NCBI GenBank assembly: GCA_035647835.1
Contig: DASRMS010000063.1
Span: 1 to 53,397 of the forward strand
DNA: 53,397 bases
Origin: UBA9865 sp035647835
Lineage (GTDB): Bacteria; Bacillota; Dethiobacteria; Dethiobacterales; Dethiobacteraceae
Direction: 5' to 3'
The stretch's first letter is position 1; each line of letters opens with the position of its first letter. Positions 32,771 through 41,133 of the stretch are shown here, piece by piece. Below the pieces are notes generated by a model. That model was not told the DNA's origin. It ran no database searches and worked only from the letters and a program-made list of their open reading frames with translations. The position numbers and the translations under genes were made by a program.

Positions 32771-33280
32771 ATGAAACATCTCACCCTAACGCAACGCAAA
32801 ACACTGCTGCTGGTGCTCCTTGCTCTGTGGCTGATGATGCTGGTATACGGCATTATTGCTATTTCCTCCCTTTGGTCTCGTTACCAACTTTTTAACGTGG
32901 CTAGTGGCAGCATGGAACCAGCTTTGTCCACCAGCACAATTATCGCCGTAGCCAAAAATAATGGTACTTTATACGCTCCTGGTGACATTATTACTTACAA
33001 ACAAGATGGTATATACATTACGCATCGCATCATTGAGCTTGGTTATAATAAGGGTTTTTACTATCGCACACAAGGTGATGCTAATCAAGATCCTGATCCA
33101 GGCTTAATTAAGCATCAAGAAATATTTGGTCAGGTGGTCTTCACTGTACCTGCATTCTTTACCCCCTTACGCCGGATACTCAATGTCCGCAGCCTGCTGT
33201 TATTTCCGGTGCTGCTTTTTGCAGCATTATATCTGAAAAAAAACCGCAAAGTGGCGGCACGTCGTCCGCTCCATAATTAG
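32771..33280 (+). CDS. SipW-like (S26B) signal peptidase I
   Basis: 169 residues. Membrane helix about residues 14-33, catalytic Ser in NVASGSMEPALS, and His in ITHRIIEL in place of the bacterial Lys, which defines the ER/archaeal-type S26B enzymes such as SipW. GDANQDPDPGLI is the usual downstream box. A second membrane helix lies near the C-terminus (LLLFPVLLFAALYL). SipW enzymes process biofilm or spore-associated substrates such as TasA; no TasA-like gene is nearby. GGGGG precedes the ATG. Confidence 0.92.
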   Translation: MKHLTLTQRKTLLLVLLALWLMMLVYGIIAISSLWSRYQLFNVASGSMEPALSTSTIIAVAKNNGTLYAPGDIITYKQDGIYITHRIIELGYNKGFYYRTQGDANQDPDPGLIKHQEIFGQVVFTVPAFFTPLRRILNVRSLLLFPVLLFAALYLKKNRKVAARRPLHN

Positions 33281-33301
33281 GTAATAAGCTTTTTCCCCGC
33301 T

Positions 33302-33332
33302 CCACCACCCTGCACGGGGTGGTTCTTTTTTT
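33302..33332 (+). terminator. Terminator of signal peptidase gene
   Basis: CCACCACCC/GGGGTGGTT followed by CTTTTTTT, 20 bases after the stop. Confidence 0.75.
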
Positions 33333-33345
33333 GCTGCGAAAAGAA

Positions 33346-33370
33346 ATAATCCCGGCTGCGCCGGGATTAT
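33346..33370 (-). terminator. Terminator of the cytochrome gene
   Basis: 11-bp stem ATAATCCCGGC/GCCGGGATTAT with a three-base loop, followed on the minus strand by TTCTTTTC. It starts 7 bases past the stop. Confidence 0.8.
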
Positions 33371-33376
33371 GCTGCT

Positions 33377-34390
33377 TTATTTTAGTTTTGCCTTGGGCAC
33401 ATCTTCACCAGTCAGTCCTTTGTACGACTGTTGTAAGAGCTGCACAGTCAAAGTGGGGTTATGGATACCTAAACTGCCGTCACTGCTGATTAAAAGATAG
33501 TTATAACCAGCTTGATACATTTCCTTAGGCACCTCGTCTAAAGCGGCACCCTCAGCATCTTTAAAAACTACTGCTCCATGACCGCTCTCAAAAGAACCGC
33601 CAGCTAATTCTTCCCCGACAGCTGCCTGCAGGAGTGCTAATAAGCCTTCCACTTCTGTTTGGAAACCTTCCTCCTGACCGTCACCATCATAGTCACCAGC
33701 CGCAGTTAAATTAAGATCATTGATATCTTGATGGCATTGGCCACAGGCCGCTTCTACCTTGTCAACTTTAAAGCTATGGGAGGCATAGCCGCCTTCTGTC
33801 TCCAGCAGATGACAACCTACACAGCTATCATCAATATTGACATGGGCACTCGTATTACCATAGTCAAATCCCTCTAAACGCATGCCACCAGTGCCGGTGG
33901 CAAGATCAGCCTGACTGCTATAGTGCGGTGCCGAGCGGTTCTCATCCTCAATATTTGGGGCTGTACGGGAGTTATGACAAAACATGCAGACCGCCCCTGA
34001 ACCGCCTTGCACCTTCTCCGCTGTAGGGATCGTTACTTTTCCTTCCTCCATTAGGTCTGCGCCCTGCCCTGTATGACAAGCACGGCAGTCCACACTAATA
34101 AAGAAATCCCGCTCAATAGCCGCCACTTCAGTTATATTTTCCGCAAAAGCACCACCATCATGGCAGACGACGCACTCATCGCGCTGGGCAGGAGACAAAA
34201 GAATATTACTATGTTTAGATTCCACCCATTGGGCGGTTAAGGCCTTAATATCTACATTATCACCAGCTTGCTTCTTGCTGCCGTCCTGTGATGTTGAATC
34301 CTGCTCCTTGGTGTCTCCGCCACAGCCGGCAGCAATGAGCATGGACAACAGAATGAGCAACCCCAAGGTTAGCCATTTCTTCGCCTTCAT
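33377..34390 (-). CDS. Five-heme c-type cytochrome lipoprotein
   Basis: 337 residues. Signal peptide LTLGLLILLSMLIAAGC ends in a lipobox with the lipidated Cys at about residue 23, so it is anchored on the outer face of the membrane. Five CxxCH heme motifs are visible (CVVCH, CRACH, CMFCH, CVGCH, CGQCH), all in residues 70-230. The C-terminal segment YNYLLISSDGSLGIHNP is seen in multiheme electron carriers. It is presumed to carry electrons outward or to a reductase; no reductase is adjacent. It is transcribed alone. Confidence 0.88.
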   Translation of the reverse strand: MKAKKWLTLGLLILLSMLIAAGCGGDTKEQDSTSQDGSKKQAGDNVDIKALTAQWVESKHSNILLSPAQRDECVVCHDGGAFAENITEVAAIERDFFISVDCRACHTGQGADLMEEGKVTIPTAEKVQGGSGAVCMFCHNSRTAPNIEDENRSAPHYSSQADLATGTGGMRLEGFDYGNTSAHVNIDDSCVGCHLLETEGGYASHSFKVDKVEAACGQCHQDINDLNLTAAGDYDGDGQEEGFQTEVEGLLALLQAAVGEELAGGSFESGHGAVVFKDAEGAALDEVPKEMYQAGYNYLLISSDGSLGIHNPTLTVQLLQQSYKGLTGEDVPKAKLK

Positions 34391-34512
34391 TCAGCCAACT
34401 CCTTTCAGCTTCCTTACTGCATATCTTTACCAAGCACTTTAGCTTTATGTATCTAGCTTCTAATAAAATGCTGCCTAGCTGTAAGGATAGCCGGAGGAGC
34501 TCTTGGGCTGCA

Positions 34513-36045
34513 TCATTGTTTGCGCCGCCGGCGGATTAGTCCTAAGGCTGCCTGCAATTCTTCTACTTTCAGCAGATAAATTAAGACAAAATACACACCT
34601 GCGCCAAGGGCGATTAAGATACCCACTTCTAATGCTTGTCGCATAAAGCTAACACCACTTAAAAAGCGTGTGCCATACCAGACGAGCAGCCCCATCAATG
34701 CTGAAGCTAAACCAGTCTTCCAAAAAGTAGAGTAGAGCTTGCGGCCGCCAAAGGCACCAATCTTGCGCCACATTAAATATGTCATGCCCACAGCACCCAC
34801 ATAAATGGAAGTTGCCGTACCGAGGGCCAAGCCACCATGCGCCAATGGCTTCATCAGCAGCCAGTTAAGCACTGTATTAACAATCATGGTCACAAAAGTA
34901 AATAACATCGGTGTCAAGGTATCTTTAGTAGCATAAAAAGCTCGGCTCATTAAGAGCATCACCCCTAAGGGCAGCAGACCTAGACTATAAAAGGCCAGGG
35001 CAAAAGCCGTATTTTGTGTTGCTGCAGCATCAAAGACACCACGCTCAAAAAGCAAGCGAACAATGGGTACCCGCAAAATAATCATGCCCACCATGATGGG
35101 GAAAATCAAGGTAATAATTAAGCCGATGCCATGGTGTAGAGTATACTTAAAATCATCAATTTTATCTTCTGCAAATAACTCCACCAGGGCTGGGTACAGC
35201 ACCGTGAGGAGAGCTAAAATAATAATGCCATTGGGCAATAAATAAATTCGGTTAGCATAATTAAGCGCCGCAATACTACCGGTTGACAGCAAGGAAGCAA
35301 ATATACGGTCAATGACACTTTTTAATTCTGTGGCTGCACTGCCAATGATCACCGGCGGCAATAAAATCAGTATCTTTTTAATCCCGGGATGATGCCACTG
35401 AAAATTTGCCCGCTGAAAAACACCATGACTGGCTACTGCAGGCACTTGAACGAGAAACTGACTGGCAAAGCCGGCCATTGTACCCCAGGCCAACCCCACT
35501 ATCCCGTAGCGTGCACCAAATATGATGGCCGTCAAAATAATCAACAGATTACTGGGGTAAGCAGTAATAGCCGGAATAAAAAAGTTCTTTTTAATATGCA
35601 GGATACCGCTGGCTAAACCAGTTAGCCCCATAAATAATAAGCCCGGCAGCATAATCCTCGCCAGTACAATGGTGAGGTCTTTCTGTGCCCCCTCAAAACC
35701 TGGTGCCAGCAGCTTTACCACTAACGGCGCTGCTGCCACCAAAAGCATGCTTACCACCACTAAGATGGCGCCTAACAGGACGAAAACAGTTTGTGCCAAG
35801 GCGTTACCCTCTTCTGTACGGTGATATTCTCCGTACACAGGAATAAACGCGGTTTTCACCGCGTCATTAAACGCCAAAAATAAAATTAAGGGCAGCGTTG
35901 ACGCCATTAAATAAGCATCTGCTTGTGCGGTTGTCCCGAAACGATAAGCAATGGCCGATTCCCGCAGAAAACCTAATAAACGGGAGATTACCAATAATAC
36001 GGTTACCATGCCGGCTGATTTTATTAACGAACTTTGTTTTGACAT
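34513..36045 (-). CDS. murJ: Lipid II flippase MurJ
   Basis: 510 residues from the ATG at 36045, MSKQSSLIKSAGMVTVLLVIS, with about 14 membrane segments. AYRFGTTAQADAYLMASTLP and KTAFIPVYGEYHR near the N-terminus match the MurJ/MviN family, which flips lipid II for peptidoglycan synthesis. The extra 32 in-frame codons upstream (to 36141) have no ribosome site and are rejected. It follows the small exporter gene by 100 bases on the same strand. Confidence 0.93.
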   Translation of the reverse strand: MSKQSSLIKSAGMVTVLLVISRLLGFLRESAIAYRFGTTAQADAYLMASTLPLILFLAFNDAVKTAFIPVYGEYHRTEEGNALAQTVFVLLGAILVVVSMLLVAAAPLVVKLLAPGFEGAQKDLTIVLARIMLPGLLFMGLTGLASGILHIKKNFFIPAITAYPSNLLIILTAIIFGARYGIVGLAWGTMAGFASQFLVQVPAVASHGVFQRANFQWHHPGIKKILILLPPVIIGSAATELKSVIDRIFASLLSTGSIAALNYANRIYLLPNGIIILALLTVLYPALVELFAEDKIDDFKYTLHHGIGLIITLIFPIMVGMIILRVPIVRLLFERGVFDAAATQNTAFALAFYSLGLLPLGVMLLMSRAFYATKDTLTPMLFTFVTMIVNTVLNWLLMKPLAHGGLALGTATSIYVGAVGMTYLMWRKIGAFGGRKLYSTFWKTGLASALMGLLVWYGTRFLSGVSFMRQALEVGILIALGAGVYFVLIYLLKVEELQAALGLIRRRRKQ

Positions 36046-36143
36046 GACACTCTTCCTTCTCCCAGCCCTCATTTTAGATAATAACAGTGTACACATGTAC
36101 CGTTTAGCATAGCTTATAAATTGTAAACTGCCCTCATTCAATT

Positions 36144-36593
36144 CTAATTAAACACATCGATTACCAAATAAGAGTTGAATAAGATCACAAAGCCTGCCGC
36201 CACTACACCTAAGGCGATAACCCAAAAGGCTTCGCGCTTGGGCACACGGAAAAAACGCGCAGCCACACAGGCAGTCCAGGCACCGGTTGTCGGCAGGGGA
36301 ATCGCCACAAACAAAAACAAGGCAAACTTGCCATATTTTCGAAACATGTCCTTCTTTTTACTAACCTTATTGATCAGCATTCTATAGACCGGTGCTGTTA
36401 CTGTGTTTTTGGCTAAAAACTCCTCTAAACGCTCCAGCACCCATAACCATGGATAGACAATCAGCATATTACCGGCTAAACTAGCAAAAAAAGCTTGCCA
36501 TAAGGTCAGCCCCAGATATAGCCCCAAGGGAATGCCGCCCCTTAGCTCCACTACCGGAAGCGCTGAAGTTACTAACACTTTCAAGTATGTCAC
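36144..36593 (-). CDS. Small multidrug export family protein (COG2426)
   Basis: 149 residues with about four membrane helices. TSALPVVELRGGIPLGL at the N-terminus, the amphipathic NKVSKKKDMFRKYGKFALFLFVAIPLPTTGAWTACVAARFF, and a last helix match the Sm_multidrug_ex family. Despite the name, the substrate is not established. The murJ start lies 98 bases past its stop, so the two may share a transcript. Confidence 0.85.
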   Translation of the reverse strand: MTYLKVLVTSALPVVELRGGIPLGLYLGLTLWQAFFASLAGNMLIVYPWLWVLERLEEFLAKNTVTAPVYRMLINKVSKKKDMFRKYGKFALFLFVAIPLPTTGAWTACVAARFFRVPKREAFWVIALGVVAAGFVILFNSYLVIDVFN

Positions 36594-36771
36594 ATCGATT
36601 CTCCTCCAAATAGCTTAGCTATATCATTTCGCTACATTCCGGCAAAATCCTGCCGCCCAATCATTGCCCAGCTGCTGTTATGTTTTTCAATTGTCTCGGC
36701 AACTACTCGCACGAGACAAGAAATCTTTTTGCTGCTTGCAGCGTGCTCTTAATTGTAACCCGTATAAAAAA

Positions 36772-36791
36772 AAACTCCGCGAGGGAGCTTT
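36772..36791 (-). terminator. Terminator of DUF3048 gene
   Basis: A short CTCC/GGGAG hairpin (36775-36787) followed on the minus strand by eight or more T. It lies about 17 bases after the stop. Confidence 0.6.
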
Positions 36792-36804
36792 TTCTAGCGA
36801 ATCA

Positions 36805-37728
36805 TTAGCGAACCACTTGAATCCAAGTGTTGCCTAAGGTTAAATCTACTTCAGTACCATCTGCTAATTTATATACTGTCTGCTGGCCACTCTTCTCCCA
36901 GGTTAAATCATATTTTTGCCCGCCCTCATAGAGCACCGCCGGGCCTGAACCGCTGACGTCAATATCTACCAAGCTGGTTCCTGCCACATTAACATGGACG
37001 TTGGTACGTACAATCACACGCGTGGCACCATACTGCAACCCTGTTTCCCGATCTACATGGGCGGCCCCATCTTCAAAGCGCATATACTGCTTTTTCACGC
37101 TATCATATTTGTAGCTGGCCGCATTATTGCGATTATAGCGCACTTCAAATTCTAAAGCCTCTTCTCCTGCGGGCAGTTCCTGGGGCATAACCTTGACACT
37201 TTTGGCCATTGACGCCCCCCTGGCTGCATACACCTTTTCCAGATTTGTATACAAATTGTGGGGTGCTTTACGGCTGTCATCACGCCAGAAATACTTGCCA
37301 TTAGTAATCTTCTGCAGGTCTAAATGAGCAATCATTTCATCTGTTCGGCCAGAGGTGCCAGAAAAAGCAACCGCCGCACCGTGCTCCATAGCGGTTTCCG
37401 CAAAGTAAGGGCGTAAACTGCGCACTGGACCAATGGTATAATTTTCAGTTAAAGGCTGATCGAAGACAGCGATAAAACGAGTAATGCCGCCTTCTACTAA
37501 AAACTCGTAGACGAGATGTGCCTGCTGCATGCCGGATTGCGGACGAGCGGCCTTATGGTTATTAATCACAACACAAACAGGGTCCACCAACTCTACTGTT
37601 ACACTGCCATCATCCGGCGGCGCTACTGGTTCCTGTTCCACCGGGTCTGGACTCTCTTTGCCGCACCCTGTGACTACCAATGCTAGTATCAACACTAGTA
37701 AGAAAAATCGTAATGAGCTTTTCATCAT
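36805..37728 (-). CDS. DUF3048 domain lipoprotein
   Basis: 307 residues. Signal peptide LRFFLLVLILALVVTGC with lipobox Cys at about residue 22. The mature part has VCVVINNHKAARPQSGMQQAHLVYEFLVEGGITRFIAVF and IGPVRSLRPYF, typical of DUF3048/YerB. A C-terminal DUF3048_C region ends in YKLADGTEVDLTLGNTWIQVV. It is extracytoplasmic and membrane-anchored, with unknown function. It is transcribed alone and divergent from the RND genes. Confidence 0.9.
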   Translation of the reverse strand: MMKSSLRFFLLVLILALVVTGCGKESPDPVEQEPVAPPDDGSVTVELVDPVCVVINNHKAARPQSGMQQAHLVYEFLVEGGITRFIAVFDQPLTENYTIGPVRSLRPYFAETAMEHGAAVAFSGTSGRTDEMIAHLDLQKITNGKYFWRDDSRKAPHNLYTNLEKVYAARGASMAKSVKVMPQELPAGEEALEFEVRYNRNNAASYKYDSVKKQYMRFEDGAAHVDRETGLQYGATRVIVRTNVHVNVAGTSLVDIDVSGSGPAVLYEGGQKYDLTWEKSGQQTVYKLADGTEVDLTLGNTWIQVVR

Positions 37729-38151
37729 TATCTTCCCCCTTGAGGTTGTCCATCATTTGCTACTAATTTATGCCGACCTGGCGAAAATAGTACAACTTTC
37801 TTGAGCCACAACCTCTGACCCTATTATATTATATTTAAGTGCGATAATCATATTTATTTTAAGCACGCTGATAAAAATAGTGCTCATTACCTTAGTTAAA
37901 GTTTGAGCACTGGCTACTGACTAAACTTATTTTTTATTTATAGGAAATATCATGCCGTTTTGTGCTCTTAGACAGGGAGTATGATGCCCACACGATTACC
38001 ATTGTGCAGCAGGAGCTAATTTGCGGCGATAGTGTACCCGGCAGGTAGTCTCTAATAATGCTCCAATAAAAAAGTGTTGACAGGGGCAGTGATAGCCGTT
38101 ACTATAAATGTTAGTACTCACTAACATTCTATATTACGGGAGGGAACAACT
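37729..38151. other. 423-base divergent intergenic region
   Basis: Holds an inverted repeat AGTGCTCA/TGAGCACT (37879-37886/37904-37911) and, near the right end, the promoter and operator of the RND genes. Nothing else coding was found between the DUF3048 lipoprotein and the RND exporter. Confidence 0.5.
38077..38127 (+). promoter_or_regulatory. RND exporter promoter with TetR-type operator
   Basis: TTGACA (38077-38082), 17-base spacer, TACTAT (38100-38105). A perfect inverted repeat ATGTTAGT-ACTC-ACTAACAT (38108-38127) covers the likely start of transcription, the expected place for a TetR-family repressor. The gene starts 25 bases later. Confidence 0.75.
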
Positions 38152-39696
38152 GTGGCTAACCTATTTACAGGCCTAAGCAGGCAAATAGTGAAAAAACCTG
38201 TGCTGACACTTTTTATGGCGATCCTGATCATCGCCTTGTTGTTAGTAGGGGCACTGAAAATATCTATGGCTACCGGTACGGAAACTTTTATCGACACGGA
38301 AAGTCAAACTTACCAAGATAATGCTTATTTGGAGGAAACATTTGGTGGTGAAAATATTGTTGTTTTGTTGACAGCAGAGAATTTAGATACCTTGTTAACC
38401 GCAGAGAATCTGGCTAAACTGGCTGCTGTAGAACAGACCTTCACACACAGTGACAGTGTTTATACAGTGATTAGTCCTGCGACAATGGTCAAAGAAATGA
38501 CCACTAAACAAGCAGCTACAATGTTGGCAGGCGTAAGTGAGATGAAGGACGGCTTGACAACAATGAGTTCGCGCTTGCTGGACGTGGCGGCAAGTATACG
38601 TAAAATGAAAGCCGAGATGCCAAACGTAGATTTCAGCAAAACGGCAGCAAGTTTTCAAGAGCTTACTTCGCTGCTGGATAACCTGATTACTGGTCAAAAG
38701 CAACTCCCAACAGGTATTGCCGAATTGGGTAGCGGCTACAACCAGTTTGGTACACTTGCCGCCAAGACAGGCACACAAATCAAGCTTTTCAGTGGACAGT
38801 TCGCGCAAATGTTAGAGACCTTACCGCTGGAAGATGGCAAGAAAAATGAACTGCGTCAGCAGACAGCAGGCTTAGCGCAAGCTGGCGAAATGCTCACAGA
38901 GGCTGGCAGCAAGATGACACAAATAAGCTGGCAGGCAGGGAGTATGGCCGAAGCACCACTGCAAACAGCGCAGGGTTTAGAAAAAATGAAAAATGGCCTG
39001 CGCACACAAGTGAAAAGTTTGCAGCAGCTGCAGCAGCAGATGCCTGACTTATCCCAATTAGATACATTAGCGGCGGCGATGGATACTTTTTCGCAAAACC
39101 TGTTAACTATTGCCCAAGGGCTGGAAACAATGCTGGCGCAAAGCAATATTATGTACCCTGGCTTACCCCGCAGTCAGCAGACTTTAGAGCTGCTGCTTTA
39201 TGAAGAAAGCGGCGAACTTCGTCCGCTTTTCAACCAGACGATCGTTGATCAGCAGCACGCGCTGATGATGATTAAACTGCAAGGCCAGCTCAGTGATGCG
39301 GAGAAAGAAGAAGTCGTAGAGCAGCTTAATAATGCCTTGACGAGAAATAAGCTGACGTCTGTTAAAACAACTGTTACTGGTAAGCCGGTCTTAGATATGG
39401 TCTTACGCAGTGAAATGCGCCAAAGCATGCAAAAGATGGTGGTCCTAGCTGTGCTGTTGATGGTTGCCATCATTACGCTGATCTTTAATGTGCGTTGGCG
39501 GTTGTTTCCCCTCGTGGTTAACTTCATTGCTGTTTTAGCGACCATGGGTTTGCTGGGGCATCTACAGCTCCCGATGACGATGGTTTCCATGGCAGCCTTC
39601 CCAATTTTAATTGGTCTGGGCATTGATTACTCCATTCAGTTCCACAGCAGATATGAAGAGGAATATTGGCAGGAGGCGAGCAGTAATGAACTTTAA
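38152..39696 (+). CDS. RND exporter (MmpL/HAE3 type), N-terminal part
   Basis: 514 residues, GTG start with GGGAGGG. Membrane helix 1 lies at about residues 16-36. A long extracytoplasmic loop with coiled-coil heptads spans about residues 60-400, and three more helices (VLAVLLMVAIITLIFN, VNFIAVLATMGLLGH, AAFPILIGLGIDYSIQFHSRY) follow. It then stops with EEEYWQEASSNEL, in the loop where HAE3 exporters usually continue to helix 5. The remaining helices are in the next frame (39686-41050), which overlaps this end by 11 bases. Neither half is a complete transporter by itself. Confidence 0.88.
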   Translation: MANLFTGLSRQIVKKPVLTLFMAILIIALLLVGALKISMATGTETFIDTESQTYQDNAYLEETFGGENIVVLLTAENLDTLLTAENLAKLAAVEQTFTHSDSVYTVISPATMVKEMTTKQAATMLAGVSEMKDGLTTMSSRLLDVAASIRKMKAEMPNVDFSKTAASFQELTSLLDNLITGQKQLPTGIAELGSGYNQFGTLAAKTGTQIKLFSGQFAQMLETLPLEDGKKNELRQQTAGLAQAGEMLTEAGSKMTQISWQAGSMAEAPLQTAQGLEKMKNGLRTQVKSLQQLQQQMPDLSQLDTLAAAMDTFSQNLLTIAQGLETMLAQSNIMYPGLPRSQQTLELLLYEESGELRPLFNQTIVDQQHALMMIKLQGQLSDAEKEEVVEQLNNALTRNKLTSVKTTVTGKPVLDMVLRSEMRQSMQKMVVLAVLLMVAIITLIFNVRWRLFPLVVNFIAVLATMGLLGHLQLPMTMVSMAAFPILIGLGIDYSIQFHSRYEEEYWQEASSNEL

Positions 39697-41050
39697 ACGA
39701 GTCATCACTAAAACATATCAAAGTATGGGGCCGGCAGTTTTGATTGCCATGATCGCCACAATTTTAGGTTTTGTCGCCTTGCTTATTTCTCCAGTGCCCA
39801 TGATTGCCGACTTTGGCAAAATGCTGGCCCTAGGTTTAGTGCTCAGCTTTTTGGCCGCGCTGATCATCCTTACCGTCAGTCTGTATATTAAAGATAAATT
39901 CTTTAGTCCAGCTGCGGGTCAGAAAAACTATCAAGCAGCTCCCGTGGATAGGCTTGAGCAGCCGTTAGCGGCAGTTACACGGCAGGTACTGCGCTATAAA
40001 TTTGTGATTATCCTGTTAGCGCTGCTAATTACCCTTGGCGGTTTATACGGCAATAGCAAAGTAGGTGTGCAAACTGATATTGAGCAGTTTATGCCGCAGG
40101 ATACACCTGAATTACAGGAAATTAGAGAGCTGCGGGAAGTAATCGGCTCCACAGAGCAAGTAACGATTATGCTGCAGAGTGAGCAGCTGCTGACAACCAA
40201 GAATATTGAGTGGATTGATACAATTACGCAGGAGCTGCCCACAGCTTTTCCTGAAGCCATTGTTGATGTTAGATCGATTACTTCTGTCTACCGGGAACTA
40301 AATACGGATGAATTTGCAGCTCAACAGGTAGCCGGTTTCATCGACCAGCTGCCGGCGGCGCAAAGAAAAATGCTCATTGACGAGAGTGAGCGAGCGAGTG
40401 CCATTACCGTTAATCTGGCACGGTTAGAAACAAGCAAGCAGGAGAGTTTTATTACGCAGTTGGCAGAATATTTGTCAGTCGATAACCCTGCAGAGATAGA
40501 TGTAACGATTACCGGGCAGGCAGTCATTGACGTACAAATGATGACGGCCCTGACGAGCGGTCGTACTGAAATGACTCTCCTGGGGATGGGGCTAGTATTT
40601 TTGGGGCTGCTGGTTATTTACCGCAGTTTTCTTAAAGCCCTAATTCCGATCCTGCCCATTAGTCTGATTGTCGGTTGGTCAGGTGGTGCCATGTATCTGC
40701 TAGGTTTTAATTACACCCCGCTGACAGCAACGATGGGCGCCTTAATCATTGGGATTGGTACGGAGTTTACCATTATCCTCATGCAAAGATATTTTGAAGA
40801 AAAAAATAAAGGCCTGTCCAAGGATGAAGCAATGATCAAAACTGTGGGCAAAATAGGTAAACCAATTCTGGCCTCAGCTTTAACTACCATTGCCGGTTTT
40901 AGTGCCCTAATATTCTCGGATTTTCTCATCTTAAGAGAGTTCGGCATCGTGACTTTACTAAATATCATTTTCTGCCTCTTGAGCTCACTGGTAGTTTTAC
41001 CACCTCTGATTGTGCTTTTAGACAGGAAGCCAGTTGCGCAGAAAGCATAA
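39686..41050 (+). CDS. RND exporter (MmpL/HAE3 type), C-terminal part
   Basis: 454 residues from the ATG at 39686 (GGAGG, spacing 9): MNFKRVITKTYQSMGPAVL, then helices 5-6 (IAMIATILGFVALLIS, MLALGLVLSFLAALIIL), helix 7, a second extracytoplasmic loop, and five final helices (LLGMGLVFLGLLVIY to LLNIIFCLLSSLVVLPPLIVL). GALIIGIGTEFTIILMQRY is the second-half equivalent of the first gene's IDYSIQFHSRY. Its +1 frame relative to the first gene means coupling, frameshifting or a natural split. A bidirectional terminator follows. Confidence 0.88.
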   Translation: MNFKRVITKTYQSMGPAVLIAMIATILGFVALLISPVPMIADFGKMLALGLVLSFLAALIILTVSLYIKDKFFSPAAGQKNYQAAPVDRLEQPLAAVTRQVLRYKFVIILLALLITLGGLYGNSKVGVQTDIEQFMPQDTPELQEIRELREVIGSTEQVTIMLQSEQLLTTKNIEWIDTITQELPTAFPEAIVDVRSITSVYRELNTDEFAAQQVAGFIDQLPAAQRKMLIDESERASAITVNLARLETSKQESFITQLAEYLSVDNPAEIDVTITGQAVIDVQMMTALTSGRTEMTLLGMGLVFLGLLVIYRSFLKALIPILPISLIVGWSGGAMYLLGFNYTPLTATMGALIIGIGTEFTIILMQRYFEEKNKGLSKDEAMIKTVGKIGKPILASALTTIAGFSALIFSDFLILREFGIVTLLNIIFCLLSSLVVLPPLIVLLDRKPVAQKA

Positions 41051-41084
41051 TTACCGTGTTTGACGCGTTCTCTATTTAATAAGT

Positions 41085-41119
41085 CAACAGGCGCAGCGCC
41101 CTCAGCGCTGCGCCTGTTG
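41085..41119. terminator. Bidirectional terminator
   Basis: 15-bp stem CAACAGGCGCAGCGC/GCGCTGCGCCTGTTG with a five-base loop, between the convergent RND and ABC permease genes. T-tracts are short on both sides. Confidence 0.7.
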
Positions 41120-41133
41120 TTTGCATTTAAAGG

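Noticed and set aside
36089..36100. GTACACATGTAC before murJ as a second copy of the 13899 palindrome
   Set aside because: Only one half-site matches and the context differs; likely chance.
36046..36141. 32-residue N-terminal extension of MurJ
   Set aside because: No ribosome site, and MurJ homologues start at the MSKQSS position.
37879..37911. AGTGCTCA/TGAGCACT inverted repeat as a terminator
   Set aside because: Spacer is 17 bases, there is no T-tract, and it does not follow a gene end; kept only as a note on the intergenic region.
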